Positions 11,375 to 22,267 of a DNA stretch of 64,000 nt are shown one piece after another. The notes beneath the pieces were generated by a model that was given only the letters and a program-made list of their open reading frames with translations, was not told where the DNA came from and ran no database searches. Every line of letters starts with the position of its first letter. Position 1 is the stretch's first letter. The stretch is from Arthonia radiata (Eukaryota > Ascomycota > Arthoniomycetes > Arthoniales > Arthoniaceae): positions 1,360,865 to 1,424,864 of the forward strand of contig PSQN01000003.1 of the NCBI GenBank assembly GCA_002989075.1, in the 5' to 3' direction. The position numbers and the translations under genes are program-made.

Positions 11375-12287
11375 TCACTGGTGACCAGCATTCGTGTTCC
11401 GCCACTGCTTCAGTTCCGTGTCATCAAGGTATCGCAGCTTGTTCACGGCCGGTGCCTCCCCAGTAGCCACACCTTTTGCGAACTCTACGAAGCCACCAAT
11501 GGCTGTTCGTGAGTTAATGGCATACTGTGCGGTGATCGCCCTGACCTTGATCACACAGATTCGGGGGTCGTCTGGGCCACCGTCGTGCTTGCCGTCACCC
11601 AGATCACCAAGCCACGCCTTCAGCGCTGGAGAATAGAACTTGTGAACCTTCTCGCGGTCGGTCTCTACGGATGCCTCGCCAGAGATGGACGCCCACTCGC
11701 CGGTTGGGTTGACGAAAGCTATGTTGATCTTTGGGTCGGATGCGAGGTCATCCGTCTTGCCCGACTCGGTATTGGCGTGGAAGATGAGGTCGACGCCGTT
11801 GCCTTCCTGCTACAGGTGTCAAACCAAATTCCAAAATGGTTGATTTTACACATGCATTGTGCACATGTACGAAAACGTACCTTCCCAGCCAAGGCCATGC
11901 ATCGACTTGCCAGCATGCCCGTCTCACCGATCCGTGTAGTCATCATGCAGAACTTCTGCTTTTCCACGAAGCCGATGAGGTCACCAACCTTTTCTTTGAG
12001 TTGTGGGTCTTCCTTGTTCTTGGCGGTGTATGGATCTGCTCATCGTCAGGATAACGCGATAGAGTTTCCGATGGTCCGTTCGACTGACCTGCTGGCTTGT
12101 CGCCAGGGACTGAGGTGTTGCTCATGGACATTGTGGCAGTCCTGAAAGATCTCGTCGAAACTCTAGATGCGAATGAGTTACCAATTCGCGGAAATGCTGG
12201 GAGATATGTGATGGCCAGCTTTCCAATCGCAGTTGATGGTGGGGTCTTGATGAGACGGCAAATAGAGGAACTGCAGCGAACAGACAT
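11375..12287 (-). CDS. bli-3: BLI-3-like FMN-binding split-barrel protein (pyridoxamine-phosphate-oxidase fold)
   Basis: Exons 12287-12089, 12035-11881 and 11806-11375 join in phase to 261 aa. Introns start GTCAGT and GTACGT. The core reads PYTAKNKEDPQLKEKVGDL, then FCMMTTRIGETGMLASRCMA, DLIFHANTESGKTDDL, ASISGEASVETDREKVHKFY and, near the end, CVIKVRAITAQYAI. This is the fungal family of the Neurospora blue-light-induced protein BLI-3, related to bacterial general stress protein 26, with a flavin-binding split barrel. A ligand role is known only by fold. Two starts are possible. The first ATG (12287) adds about 52 residues rich in Arg and Ser and almost free of acidic residues, like a mitochondrial presequence. 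A second ATG (12131) starts directly before the conserved core and gives 209 aa. Confidence 0.85.
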
Positions 12288-14309
12288 TGGAGGAATTGGA
12301 TAAGCTGAAAGCTAGCTGTAAGATGGGTAAAGAGAGCCTACTCACATTTGCTAGTGTCTTCTGCGTTGATGACTGAATTGGAGTGGAGGAGCGCAGGGGA
12401 ACAGCAAGAGCATGTCGATGTTTCGTGGTGGAGAACCTCAGTGACGTGATGCGCTCCAGTGCCAAGATATTACCGATTCAGGAGATCTTGACTGTCACCA
12501 AATTTTCCGTTGTCTGTTGCTCTTGGACACGCGAAATCCCACATACAGAAATTCAAACCATCTTCAGCTTCATGGTAGCCACGAATGCAGTCTTCGAACT
12601 TGCAAATAATTGGCGAAGAGATGTGCTGTCAGGCAAGACTGTCACCTGGCCCTGGTGCCCCGAGATCGAGGCCACGCGTGCGTATTGACTAGTTTTGGTA
12701 TCTCTCCTCCTAGATAACTGCTGTTGCAGTAGACAGACCTTGGTCTATCCCAGTGGTCCATCTATACATCGCCATGTTGTAGCTAATCCTGTCAGCTTGA
12801 GCTCTCTAGCGAGCTGGGGCTCGTTCACTGGCATTCGTCAACCAATGTCTTCTCGCTGCAATGTCCCCTATCTTGAGCTCTCATGGATCAGTACAGTCAT
12901 TATCAACTACGCGACCATTTGCATTTGTATTTGTGGAAGACAAACTCTCAAAACTATCTGGCCGTGAAGCGGCCATAACCTCTGCATAGAAACAGATACG
13001 AAGAAAGTCCTCACAGGTAAGATTCAAGGCATTTGGCTGGGTCGTCTCTAGTAGATGCTGTTTCCTTGCGTCCAACAGCCCATTGTGAAGCGCTCGACAG
13101 CGCCACAGCAATGCGTCGACACAAGGAGTGTCTTGCAGATCTGGCTTCGGGTGTCGTCAGATCGAGTTGACATACATTTGCTATAATTTTCATGGCGCGA
13201 CCGTTGGTCTGAGATATCCCAGACGTGACTTTCGTGTCTCTCTACACGCGAGAAGTGCTTTCATACTTCTTGTGCACGCGAATCACGGTGGATCTCTGGT
13301 TGCTGACGCTTGGCCCTCGTATCTGCTTCGCAGCTGGCCCTCAATTGCGGAACGTGTCATCAGCGTTACGGTGATTTAGCGCAAAGACTGCGAACCCCAG
13401 CACTCTTACGATATTATTGCGTATACGACGTAATTCTTCAGGAGAGAGGCAGTTCGTGCGGCTTCGAAGCCGTGAAGACGCTTAGATGTTATCGACTACT
13501 GGAAGTAAGCCCGCTAAGCCAATTGCAATACAGGTTCGTCGACAAGAGTTCACGGAAGATCGTGCGCTCAACCTGTAAGCTGACTCTAGTACGCTCTACG
13601 CCCTTTATGATCATAGAGAATGTTTCATACCTGGCGCCTAGCAGTCAAAACATCCTCAGCCAACTGCGCTTCAACCATGTAGGAAGCACCGGACCGACTA
13701 TTGGCCGACTGAAGTCCATTTGATATCGACCACACACTCTGGAATGTTGACACGCGCATCATGCATTGTAACTGGTATGGAAGAGTCCGCATTTGAAATT
13801 GAGCAGGTCGTAAATCTGTCCTTTGGTTTTCTGTGCATCGTTAGCGAACTTGCGAGTGCAGACCTCGACTTCAGCCTCTGGTAGCAGTTAGAAATCTTCA
13901 CATCAGCGTGTTTGCATGCAAAATATTACGAACTCCCAAGTCGTTCCCGTTACGCCCTACGAAACACCTCTGGCGTAGCTGGAAATCATCGTGTCAGCTT
14001 GTACATCCACTCTGAATACGATATGCTCACCGCTGACCGTCTTGGCCCCGGACCTTCACTGCCATGAGATCGCAATGCACTTGGGTCAAAGTTGTCCCCA
14101 GTAAGAACTAATAGCAATACGGTTTGGGTATGTCCCGTAGATAATCTGCTTTATGAGTTTACGTGGCATAAAGCACCGTACAATACTTATTGAGTGTACT
14201 GCTCTCTCAACGCTGTATAACCTCAATCGAAACACATCCTTTATCCATCCAATCCGCCCAACGACAGTATCAGCAATAACAACATCGACTTCATCACAAC
14301 GGCTTCAGC
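12288..14309. other. Gene-poor stretch of about 2 kb
   Basis: Contains the upstream region of the BLI-3-like gene and, at its right end, a CA-rich leader before the small gene at 14310. Several ORFs of 60-137 codons occur on both strands, but they are Arg/Ser/Leu-rich, overlap each other and show no family features. It could hold decayed sequence; I see no terminal repeats or transposase motifs. Confidence 0.4.
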
Positions 14310-14653
14310 ATGGGCTTCTTCGATCACTTCAAGAGAGTTGGCTCCAACGGGTTGAAATACTACTACGACAAGTCAGCCATGTCAGCTTCTGAAGCCGCGC
14401 CATTAGCGTCGAAGATCTTTATTCAAAAAAAGGAGGCACTGAAAGGCTTCAACGCTATTCGGATCCAGTGAGCCACTTTATTGACAACTGCTGTTTTACA
14501 AGCACGCGAGACGGTGCTGATTCGCTTCGCAGGAAAGTCACCCATGAGGGAAGATCGACCTCCATAATCACCCAGCGCGGGAACCAGAAGAGATTTTCTA
14601 TTTTGGAGCCAGAATGGGATCCCACGAAGACTATCGAGTTGCGCTTAGAATGA
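14310..14653 (+). CDS. Small unknown protein, two exons (92 aa)
   Basis: Exon 1 is 14310-14467 and exon 2 is 14533-14653. The intron has donor GTGAGC, a GCTGAT branch-like site and acceptor CAG (65 bp). Without splicing the frame stops at once (TGA inside the donor); with it, 279 nt close in phase. The ATG follows a CA-rich leader of the fungal type. The protein starts MGFFDHFKRVGSNGLKYYYD and ends PEWDPTKTIELRLE. It has no signal peptide or membrane segment, and a charged C-terminal half. I do not recognise it. The agreement of splice signals and reading frame supports a real gene, but RNA evidence would decide. Confidence 0.5.
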
Positions 14654-15256
14654 GACCGGCTTCGCGTTGGGATGACCACTTCCAGGCATTACAAATCTAT
14701 CGTTTGTGCTCAGCAGCGTTACCTAGATGAAAGCATGCCTTTACTTCGGCGCAGCGCGTCTATAGAGCATATGAGATCTTCCTACGCGCGTGATGAGTGC
14801 TAAATGGAGCATTAAGCTTGAAGACTAAGAGCTTACCTTGAAAGTGAGGGTTCTAGATCGCTTTCATGTCAGAACTAGATTGAGAAGTTGCTATTCTTCA
14901 CGACCTACATTGCACTTGACCACTCGAGAGTCTCTCGTTGAAGATCAGGAGCACATTGAGACCAGAAGGCAAGAGCACTGCGCCCCGTAGCCGTGTAGGT
15001 TTGCTTCCAGTAAATTTACGAAGATATCTGCTTGTATGGAGGGTGTAAGACAGACGAAGGCCTTGCAATGTGCCGTAAACAAGTCTCAAGAGCATGAGTG
15101 CGGCTTGCCCGTGACAGCGTCCTGTGTTTCGTGCTTAGCAGTGATCACGCTAGCCTCTTCAGTACAGTGGTCGAATTAACTGTATCGGGTGCTACATGAT
15201 CCCCAGATCCACGCATCAGCGACCTCCTTCATCCCAAATACCAAGATTCTACCTCA
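14654..15256. other. Intergenic
   Basis: Between the small gene and the cysteine-motif gene. No coding or RNA feature was recognised. Confidence 0.45.
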
Positions 15257-15865
15257 ATGGCCACCCCATCCACCCCTCCAGTACGTCCTCCATCGCCTGA
15301 CCACCGCAAACCCTGCACGCTCTGCCACACGCCCCGCGACGTGCTTGTACGCTGCCAGATCGACGAAACCGGGACATGGCATTTCGTCTGTCCCGGCTCA
15401 TGCTGGAAGCGCGTGTCGGGCGGTGTGATCGACGGCGATGCAGCAGAGGGGCATGAGTGGTATCGTTACGGCGGCATGTGGAAGAACAAGCATGAGGCTG
15501 TCAGTGCGAAGAAACCGAAGCGGGGGCGGGGTAAGTCTGCTGCGAAGACTGGGGTGATGGAAAAGGCTGCAAGTGACGCGAAGAATGGTGGTGTGCATGG
15601 CAAGGCTGTTGAGGGCGGTGCAAGCGCTCATGGTGATGATACGACCGTAGCGGCCGGAGAGGAAGGAGAACCAGTAGACCACGGGGAAGACGGAACGAGA
15701 CAGTGGAACGAAGACGGCGTAAGGTACACCAGGAATGATAAGGTACGGTGGGAGAGCGTCACATGGATCTGTCGGAAGTCGCATGTGAGCGAGGAGAAGA
15801 AGACGCCGGGAAGAGCCTACCAGCTGTGGAAGGAGGAGAAAGGTGTCGTGGTTGATCCTGACTGA
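15257..15865 (+). CDS. Fungal protein with an N-terminal cysteine-rich motif, function unknown
   Basis: Single exon, 202 aa. The N-terminus is Pro-rich, then comes a putative zinc-binding block with C20-x2-C23, C33, C45 and C49 in CTLCHTPRDVLVRC and HFVCPGSCWKRVSGG, followed by WYRYGGMWKNKHE. The middle is low-complexity (Lys, Ala, Gly, acidic). A second conserved-looking block, YTRNDKVRWESVTWICRKSH, lies near the C-terminus, then GRAYQLWKEEKG. Proteins with this two-block layout are common as hypothetical proteins in Pezizomycotina; no biochemical role is known to me. The start is the first ATG, after a short leader. Confidence 0.72.
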   Translation: MATPSTPPVRPPSPDHRKPCTLCHTPRDVLVRCQIDETGTWHFVCPGSCWKRVSGGVIDGDAAEGHEWYRYGGMWKNKHEAVSAKKPKRGRGKSAAKTGVMEKAASDAKNGGVHGKAVEGGASAHGDDTTVAAGEEGEPVDHGEDGTRQWNEDGVRYTRNDKVRWESVTWICRKSHVSEEKKTPGRAYQLWKEEKGVVVDPD

Positions 15866-16048
15866 ATGAGCTTGTCTATTCGTTGCGCCTAGACCTGCAA
15901 TTTCCCGAGCTTTTGCTGAAGACACAACTACACGTGAAGAGCACTGTCCGCCAGACGGTCTCTCGGAGTCACTTCCAATGGTGATGCGAACGGGACCCTC
16001 CCACAGAAGGAAGATTATCGTTTACCAGCACGTTGGCAGTCACGCAGC

Positions 16049-17082
16049 TCACAACAGGGTGTCGCCAAGACCACACCGCACGATCGAGCATCCCGCGCGT
16101 ATCGTCTCGCTGGCACCTGAAGCCTCCAAACTTGGATTGACCTCAACTAGGTCCATAGCGATCAAGCTGCCAGTCTCGGCCACGCACTCAGCAATGAAGT
16201 CGCCTTCCCGAAGCGTCAGACCGCCACGGACAGGCGTGCCCGTGCTAGGAGCCCACTGCGGATCCAATGCATCAACATCGAATGACAGGTGGATGGGCGT
16301 ATCACTGCCGATCCAGCCGAGCGCCATGTCCATGACTTTGCCGATACCGTAGCTGGCGTACATGTCAGTACAACCACAACATAGGAGGAGCCTCAGTATA
16401 CTTACCGGTCGATGTCATGCATGCTGAACGCCTTGATACCGTGGTCTTTCAAAATCTTTTTCTCGCCCTTGTCGACATCACGCAAGCCAATGTACACCAG
16501 CTTCTTCGTGCTTATACGGTGCTCGTCCTGAATCCAGCCGAAGATATCCTTGCGCTCTTCCTTGGCTAGCCCAGTCAAGAAAGCAACGGGCATGCCATGG
16601 ATGTTACCACTGTCGCTGATCTCAGGCGTGTTGATATCAGCATGGGCGTCGACCCAGACCACTGCGATGTCACGACCCAGACGCTCCCTCGTCGCCCGCT
16701 GCGTCCCGCTGACAGTCCCCATGGCGATCGAATGATCACCGCCAAGCGTCAACACGAAGCGGCCATTGATCGCATGATCATACACCTGCTGCGATAGCTT
16801 CTCACTAACCGCACTGACAGCTTTCGGCTTCTTCATACCACGAAAGTCGGGATCGTCAGACTCAGCCGGGCATATGTCTTCATAGTGATGGACTTGGCCA
16901 TCGTAATGGACGTTGAATGCAAGATCGGTCTTGAGCTGATCCTTGAGACCCGACTCTATCAAGGCCATAGGAGCAGCATCAGTACCGGGCTTGCATTGGC
17001 CGCCCGAGAAGCCGACTGCGACCAGGCCCAGCTCATCGCGCTTGGGTAAAAATTTGGGCTGAAGTGTTGGGGCGGAAGTCAT
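16049..17082 (-). CDS. CAR1: Arginase
   Basis: Two exons, 17082-16406 and 16352-16049, give 326 aa. The intron has donor GTAAGT and acceptor CCAG. The enzyme hydrolyses arginine to ornithine and urea in the cytosol, with a binuclear Mn centre. All ligand motifs are present: GGDHSIAMG (H117), DAHADINTPE (D145, H147, D149), the substrate motif GNIHGMP (H162) and SFDVDALDPQWAP in exon 2. Length and the C-terminal CGLGDTLL fit the eukaryotic arginase family. It is convergent with the gene at 15257, with 183 bp between the stops. Confidence 0.96.
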
Positions 17083-18731
17083 CTGAACAATTAGTGGAGC
17101 ACTGTGTCGATGAGGGCTATGCGTCGCTCAGTGGTGTGTTATAGCATGAATGTGAGAAACAAATGCTGAATTTTCTTGCAATTGGGTAAGTAAAGAGAGT
17201 GAGGTTGCAGCTGTCGCAGAAAAGCTAGCTTTGTCTTTCTATTTTGGCTTCAGCGTCCGGAACAGGAAAGTTAGTATGCAGCTTGGTTGTGAGATGCATG
17301 TCACGTGCCTATTGTTGCTACAGTCCTGCAGGTGACCCTGGACAGTATGACGAACGCGAATATGTATTACAGCTGATTTTGACCGGAGAAATGATTTGAA
17401 GGAGGAAGTTAAGGTCTGTTGCGTGGACGTGAACTGGAAGACCGGTATCGTCAGGTGCTTTCCTCAACCCAGTGAACCACACTCCCTCGTCGAGAGATCG
17501 GACGGCTACCTGAGGAGACACAGATAGTCAAGTGTGGCCTTCACATCTATTGGAAAGTGGCGATGATTGTTGTTACATCTTGTTACCTCTTCAACGCAGC
17601 TATGATCTGCCGGGCCGAGTCGCCTCCCGCTCGGATGGCCACGAGGGGAAACGGACCCCTAGGTGCCAGGTACAGGTCTTCTGACATGACGGGAGTAGGC
17701 TGTGGCACATAGTGAGAAGGAAAGGCCATAGCAGCGTGACTGATGCACCGAGCGACCACGAGACGACGTCATTCCAACCCACTCGAAGACTTCTCGACCG
17801 TCGCACAGCATGTTGAGACCTTGTAGCACTTCGCTGTTTGCTACCAGCACGTATGCTTTGTTGTGTGGATATGGCAACGCGAATTGTCAGTCGTGGGCGC
17901 CTTCACACGCGACGTACTTCCGTGATCATGAGACCGGGGTTATGCCAAGGGACGTGCGGCTGCAGTCCTCCAGTGCTGCTTGAGTGGTGTCTAGACAGAT
18001 ATGACTGTGCGTGATGCTGCGCCCACTTCCATGGCGCGTGCGAGAAGCTTCGCGGTGCTTAGGCAGACGAGAGCAGATGGAAGAAAAGGCAGCAGCGCGT
18101 GAGATATTAAGTCTGGAGACAACCCCTGAAAGGGACATGCACCGCCACCCAATCAAAGAACGCCACACTTCCGAACGGGACTGCTGATCTCCCTTTCCCC
18201 AGATCTCGTGTCACCTGTCTTCCTAACTTCTCATCATCATTGCATCTTTTCTCACCTCCTTCATTGCTTGGTCTTCTCGTGTCTGACTCTCTTTCTTTGT
18301 CATTCCTTCTTACTCATTGATAATACTTACTAGCGTCGGCATCTTGGAAATCTATCGTACCTGCATCAGGATACGTACTCCTAGCTCTACAACTTACGAA
18401 TCACACGACTCTCCAACAAGCTCGCTGCTAGGTTTCAAGTCGCGGAAGACTCTGAAGAAAATTGCTGTACTCTCTTACAGTCTTCTGGTCTGCTTACAAA
18501 TCTACCGCTCGATCTCATTTCCGATGAGTCTCGCCACCTGAAAATAAGGGTTACGAGATGTCAACGACAAGAGTAAGCTGGTTCGTGACAGACGCGGGCA
18601 CTCATAGAGACGAAAAGGGCTAGCATCCGAGGCTAGCCGGGAGGCATTTTGCGCGTTGGTCGCCGTCGGGATCAGAACAGACACTAGGGTTCAGCATCTT
18701 AACAGCGCCAAGTGCGTAGCTACCATCCGCA
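17083..18731. other. Divergent intergenic region of arginase and the patatin-like gene
   Basis: Holds two promoters reading outwards. Around 18190-18330 the plus strand is strongly CT-rich, a usual fungal core-promoter or leader signature, so the transcript of the lipase gene may begin there, about 400-500 bp before its ATG. Short ORFs elsewhere are unsupported. Confidence 0.45.
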
Positions 18732-20234
18732 ATGTCGTCCATGCATACGCCCTCAGTGGACGGCTCAGCTTTCGCACCTTCAGACGATCTAGTGCGGAGC
18801 GGTGAGGCTTGGGCAAGTGAGCCATCAAAAGATCCCTGGAGTCCTGTGATCCTTACGCTCGACGGTGGCGGCATCCGCGGCTATTCTTCATTGTTGATCA
18901 TACGGGCTTTGATGCATGAAGTTGCTCTCTGGGAGCGACGACTTCAGCCGGATAAGCATGATTTGCCAGATGAGAAGGATCTGCTGCCTTGTCACTACTT
19001 CGACTTCATGTACGGAACCTCCACTGGTGGTCTGATCGCGACGATGCTCGGCAGGCTGCGTATGTCCGTACCGCAATGTCTTGACATTTACCGCGAAGTC
19101 GGCCAGACACTCTTCGGTAAGCAGCGCTCAAAGGTCCCGCTCACGACGAAGTACCATGACAAACCGCTCAAGCATGCCGTCCGCGACATCGTCAGAGCCC
19201 ACTGCAAGCAGCACACAGGAGTCGGTGAATGTGATGGCAATGACTGGCATCCATGGCGAGATGTAATCGACAGCAAGGAGCTCGCTGCTGAGTTCGATAC
19301 ACCTGGCCACATTTGCCAGTCTATCTGTTTGACAGCTGTGCACAACGGCAGGATCGATGAGGCGCACCTTCTGCGAACCTACGACCACCGCTATATCAAC
19401 ATTCCGAACTGGATCACGCCGTACAATGAAGGCGCTGACAGTCTGCGCATCTGGCAAGTCACACGCGCTACATCTGCCGCGCCCTTCTACTTCGACATTC
19501 TTGAAGCAGAGCTTGGCGACGAGAAGTGGGCCTTCAAAGACGGCGGCATCCGCGAGAACAATCCAAGCGGTGCCGCATGGTCCGAGTTTGTCTCGCTCTA
19601 CGGCGAAGGCAAGGATCCCGCTTGCCTGATCAGCATTGGCACAGGCCGACCAAACGAGAATCAAGATGGGTTCGCAACTGCGTGGCCAGGACCGTTCGGG
19701 AAGCTGCAAGTCATGCGGAAAGCCGCTGAGAAATTCGCAGTGGTCAAGAACCTATTGGTAAAGTACACTGATGGTGAGGACAAACATCAGGCAATGATCC
19801 GTACGGCGCGTGGTGAGCACTCATGGTACAAGCGTCTCAATGTCTCCTCAGGCCTAGAGCAGATGCCGATCGATGAGTGGCGCAAGGGAGGTTGGACAGA
19901 TCCAAAAACTGGTATGACGAACAACATTCTTGGTGGTGAGACACTGAGCAAGATGGAGGAGGCAGTGTTTGGTTACTTGACGCGCGACATTGATCACCGA
20001 TTCGATACTTATGCGCCGCCGAAGGTGATGCTGACACAGATGGCGGAGAAGCTTGTGCGGCAACGGCTGGCACGAAAGAATCTGGCTGAGAAGGGTATCG
20101 GCGGTGAAAGTGTGAAGAGAAGGTGGGCGTGCTTCAACGGGTCGTTGCTCGGTGCTTGCGTAAGGAGGAGGAGTGCGGACAAGCCCATCATGCATCCAGT
20201 CAAGAAGGCCAGTATTGCAAGCGTAGTTGGCTGA
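18732..20234 (+). CDS. Patatin-like phospholipase
   Basis: Single exon, 500 aa. The patatin fold signatures are complete: the oxyanion loop DGGGIRG at 44-50, the nucleophile elbow GTSTGG at 95-100 (Ser97) and the catalytic Asp in KDGGIRENNP (D270). It should act as a serine-aspartate lipid acyl hydrolase. No signal peptide or membrane segment is seen, so a cytosolic location is likely. The C-terminal 150 residues (after KYTDGEDKH) are helical and basic and unlike the catalytic core; no NB-ARC or TPR extension, which some fungal patatins carry, is present. Specific substrate is unknown. Confidence 0.9.
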   Translation: MSSMHTPSVDGSAFAPSDDLVRSGEAWASEPSKDPWSPVILTLDGGGIRGYSSLLIIRALMHEVALWERRLQPDKHDLPDEKDLLPCHYFDFMYGTSTGGLIATMLGRLRMSVPQCLDIYREVGQTLFGKQRSKVPLTTKYHDKPLKHAVRDIVRAHCKQHTGVGECDGNDWHPWRDVIDSKELAAEFDTPGHICQSICLTAVHNGRIDEAHLLRTYDHRYINIPNWITPYNEGADSLRIWQVTRATSAAPFYFDILEAELGDEKWAFKDGGIRENNPSGAAWSEFVSLYGEGKDPACLISIGTGRPNENQDGFATAWPGPFGKLQVMRKAAEKFAVVKNLLVKYTDGEDKHQAMIRTARGEHSWYKRLNVSSGLEQMPIDEWRKGGWTDPKTGMTNNILGGETLSKMEEAVFGYLTRDIDHRFDTYAPPKVMLTQMAEKLVRQRLARKNLAEKGIGGESVKRRWACFNGSLLGACVRRRSADKPIMHPVKKASIASVVG

Positions 20235-21030
20235 AGGAATCCCGGCCGTTGGAAACGACGGAGTTGAGGGAGCGTCAATACAACGCCAGAAGGGTGATAT
20301 CACATACTAGAATCTGCATGACGGTCGCGCCCCAGAGTTGGACCACAGCCCTTGGAATGGTGGATGAACGTCGACACTCCTGCACATTAGTAGGCTAGAG
20401 ACGCGAGGACTTGCAAATAGCCGAAGCAGAGAGACGTAGCTCCTGGGTCAAGCACTAATCGGCAGCGAAAGTCATCCGAGACGGTCACTGGCACGCAACC
20501 CGGGGAATAGTATGAGATTAGCCAGCAGTTTGTCGCATGGCAAAGACGTGTATGGCCCAAAGTAAGGGAAAAGTTGTGAGTGTGAACTTGGACAATGATG
20601 TCTGCACCCCAAGCGAATAACGAGCAATTCCGGGGGAAGAAGGAAGTGAGACAAGATTTGAAGAAGAACTCTGTCCTGGATATAGATGGCGATCGAGCAT
20701 ATCCTCGGGGGAAAAGACTCAGGTGCCTTTTGATGCGCGACTCAATGTCATCGGTCGTCATGGTGTTAGTAACCTTGATCACCCTTTTTCTCTCCTTCGT
20801 CTCCTACAAGTCATGAAATGCTATTGTTGAGCGCACGCAGCGATGTGACTGACAGAAAGAGCAGACCTCATTGGGAAGCAGCCAGCGTTGCCTCCATACA
20901 CTCGGGGTCACGTCGGCTTTTTACTCTTATGTGTGCCACACACAGCAACCTTTTCTTCCTCCAAAAGACGTAAGCATCACAATCCTGCTACCTCATCTAG
21001 CGCGTGCTTCGCACGTGATCCAGAAGACAA
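20235..21030. other. Intergenic
   Basis: 3' flank of the patatin-like gene. Several ORFs overlap on both strands without coding character. The right end grades into the repeat block. Confidence 0.4.
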
Positions 21031-21130
21031 GTGTTGCAATCTCACGTCATCGAACCTTTTCGGACCCGGCGTATCAGCAAAGATCGTCGTCGTCGCCCCA
21101 TCCCTATAAGCATACCAACGGAACGGCCGT
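21031..21130 (+). repeat. Partial copy (copy 0) of the small-gene upstream repeat
   Basis: The segment resembles the region upstream of the three small genes further right, including the core around 21092-21112 (TCGCCCCAT, then TAAGCA). Similarity ends soon after, and no matching ORF follows within the expected distance, so this looks like a stray part of the promoter module. Confidence 0.5.
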
Positions 21131-21332
21131 GAAGGCCGTGTACCGTTTAGTGGATATGCCTGGCTCGCCCGTCTCTCACGACCATGTAAGGACATGACCG
21201 GGCGCGGACCAGTGGATGCGAACACAACTCACTTGCCAATATCGTGCCTTCATTAAGCAACTTCACCTAGGCATCGGAGGCTTACTCTCACTTACGGCGC
21301 TGTGCGCAAAGAAAGGGTACATCAATGCAATC

Positions 21333-21478
21333 ACCCTGATGCTCTCGCGTTCTGTTATGGCGCGCCACTCGCTTCAATCACCCAAGTGAAAGCGTTGAGG
21401 TGCTACAACCGCCGCTTATGGACTATCACCGCCGTTTATGGACTATTACTTACCATCATCGCCTTTATATCCAAATAG
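21333..21478 (+). repeat. Dispersed direct repeat A, copy 1
   Basis: Starts ACCCTGATGCTCTC and contains TATGGCGCGC; the match to copy 2 (21622-21718) is clear at both ends. Inside is an extra pair of about 20 bp tandem units, each with TATGGACTAT, around 21407-21446, which copy 2 lacks. Confidence 0.6.
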
Positions 21479-21621
21479 TACAACAAGCGCACTCTGCAGA
21501 TTAAGCCCCCGATCAATCCGTCCCTCAACTCAACTAAACCTCGGCCACTACAGATACTACAAACGTCCGTTTATCCCATCCTCTTACTACTAAGCTCAGT
21601 TTCAAACCCGCTACACCAACA

Positions 21622-21718
21622 ACCCTGATGCTCTCACATTTTGCTATGGCGCGCGATCCACTTCAAATACCCAAATAGAAACGGTTCAGATACGGACTAC
21701 CGCTCACCATCATCGCAC
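21622..21718 (+). repeat. Dispersed direct repeat A, copy 2
   Basis: Second copy of the unit at 21333, sharing ACCCTGATGCTCTC at its start and CACCATCATCGC at its end. It differs by scattered substitutions and lacks the short internal tandem. Family unknown; no terminal inverted repeats are seen. Confidence 0.6.
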
Positions 21719-21835
21719 CCAAACATTCAGGGCTTCAAGCCTCTACATTTCTAACATCAGAGAGACTTCCATCTAACATGGGGAGTGGACATAGGTTGCC
21801 CTGAGCGACCCTAGAAGCGTAGTCTGCTTGCCATT

Positions 21836-22267
21836 CAATCACGTGACGTTGAAACTCGACTTGATGCTGAGTCCAGCCAGAGAAAGTGCGGCCGCAAGTT
21901 GAAGACCGGTAATGCAATTTTACGCCGTTTAGAACATCCACGGTCCCGGGGATCGCTGGTTATCGCCCCATGCCTGTAAGCACGATGGCCAAGAACGGTG
22001 CGTGTAGCACCCGCGCGTAAACACGCGGCGTACACTCCGTGGCTACGGCGCAATGCGTTAGAAAATCCATTGAGACACCTTGAGATCACGGTGCGTGTGA
22101 GGCCAGATAGCCTTTGGAGTCGCTGCTCATTTATAGCCACAGCACCAGCTCCGTCACCTTTAATCAGACCCCTCCCGAAGACTTATCCCCACGTGCAGCA
22201 AACAGAGTCCTCCACACCACTTGTTAAAAACCCCACCGATACAAGCACCCAACCAACACACGTCGCC
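21836..22267 (+). promoter_or_regulatory. Conserved upstream module of small gene copy 1
   Basis: This region is shared with the sequences before copies 2 and 3. Shared marks in order: CAATCACGTGAC (21836; the CACGTG core is only in this copy), TTTACGCCGT, TCGCCCCAT with TAAGCACG near 21962-21984, GCGTAAACAC near 22014, GGCGCAATG near 22047, and a TATA-like ATTTATAG at 22129-22136. The TATA-like site is 139 nt before the ATG, nearly the same as in copies 2 (140) and 3 (135). Confidence 0.65.

Noticed and set aside
11585-12145. 186-codon plus-strand ORF
   Set aside because: Antisense to the BLI-3-like gene, whose spliced protein is clearly conserved.
12288-12700. Light-response-like GATNC/CGAT pairs upstream of the BLI-3-like gene
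   Set aside because: A few GAT and CGATT words occur, but such short words are common by chance; no paired element was convincing.
13310-13723. 137-codon plus-strand ORF in the gene-poor stretch
   Set aside because: No motif, no supporting splice sites, and a composition like random sequence; starts upstream of no recognisable leader.
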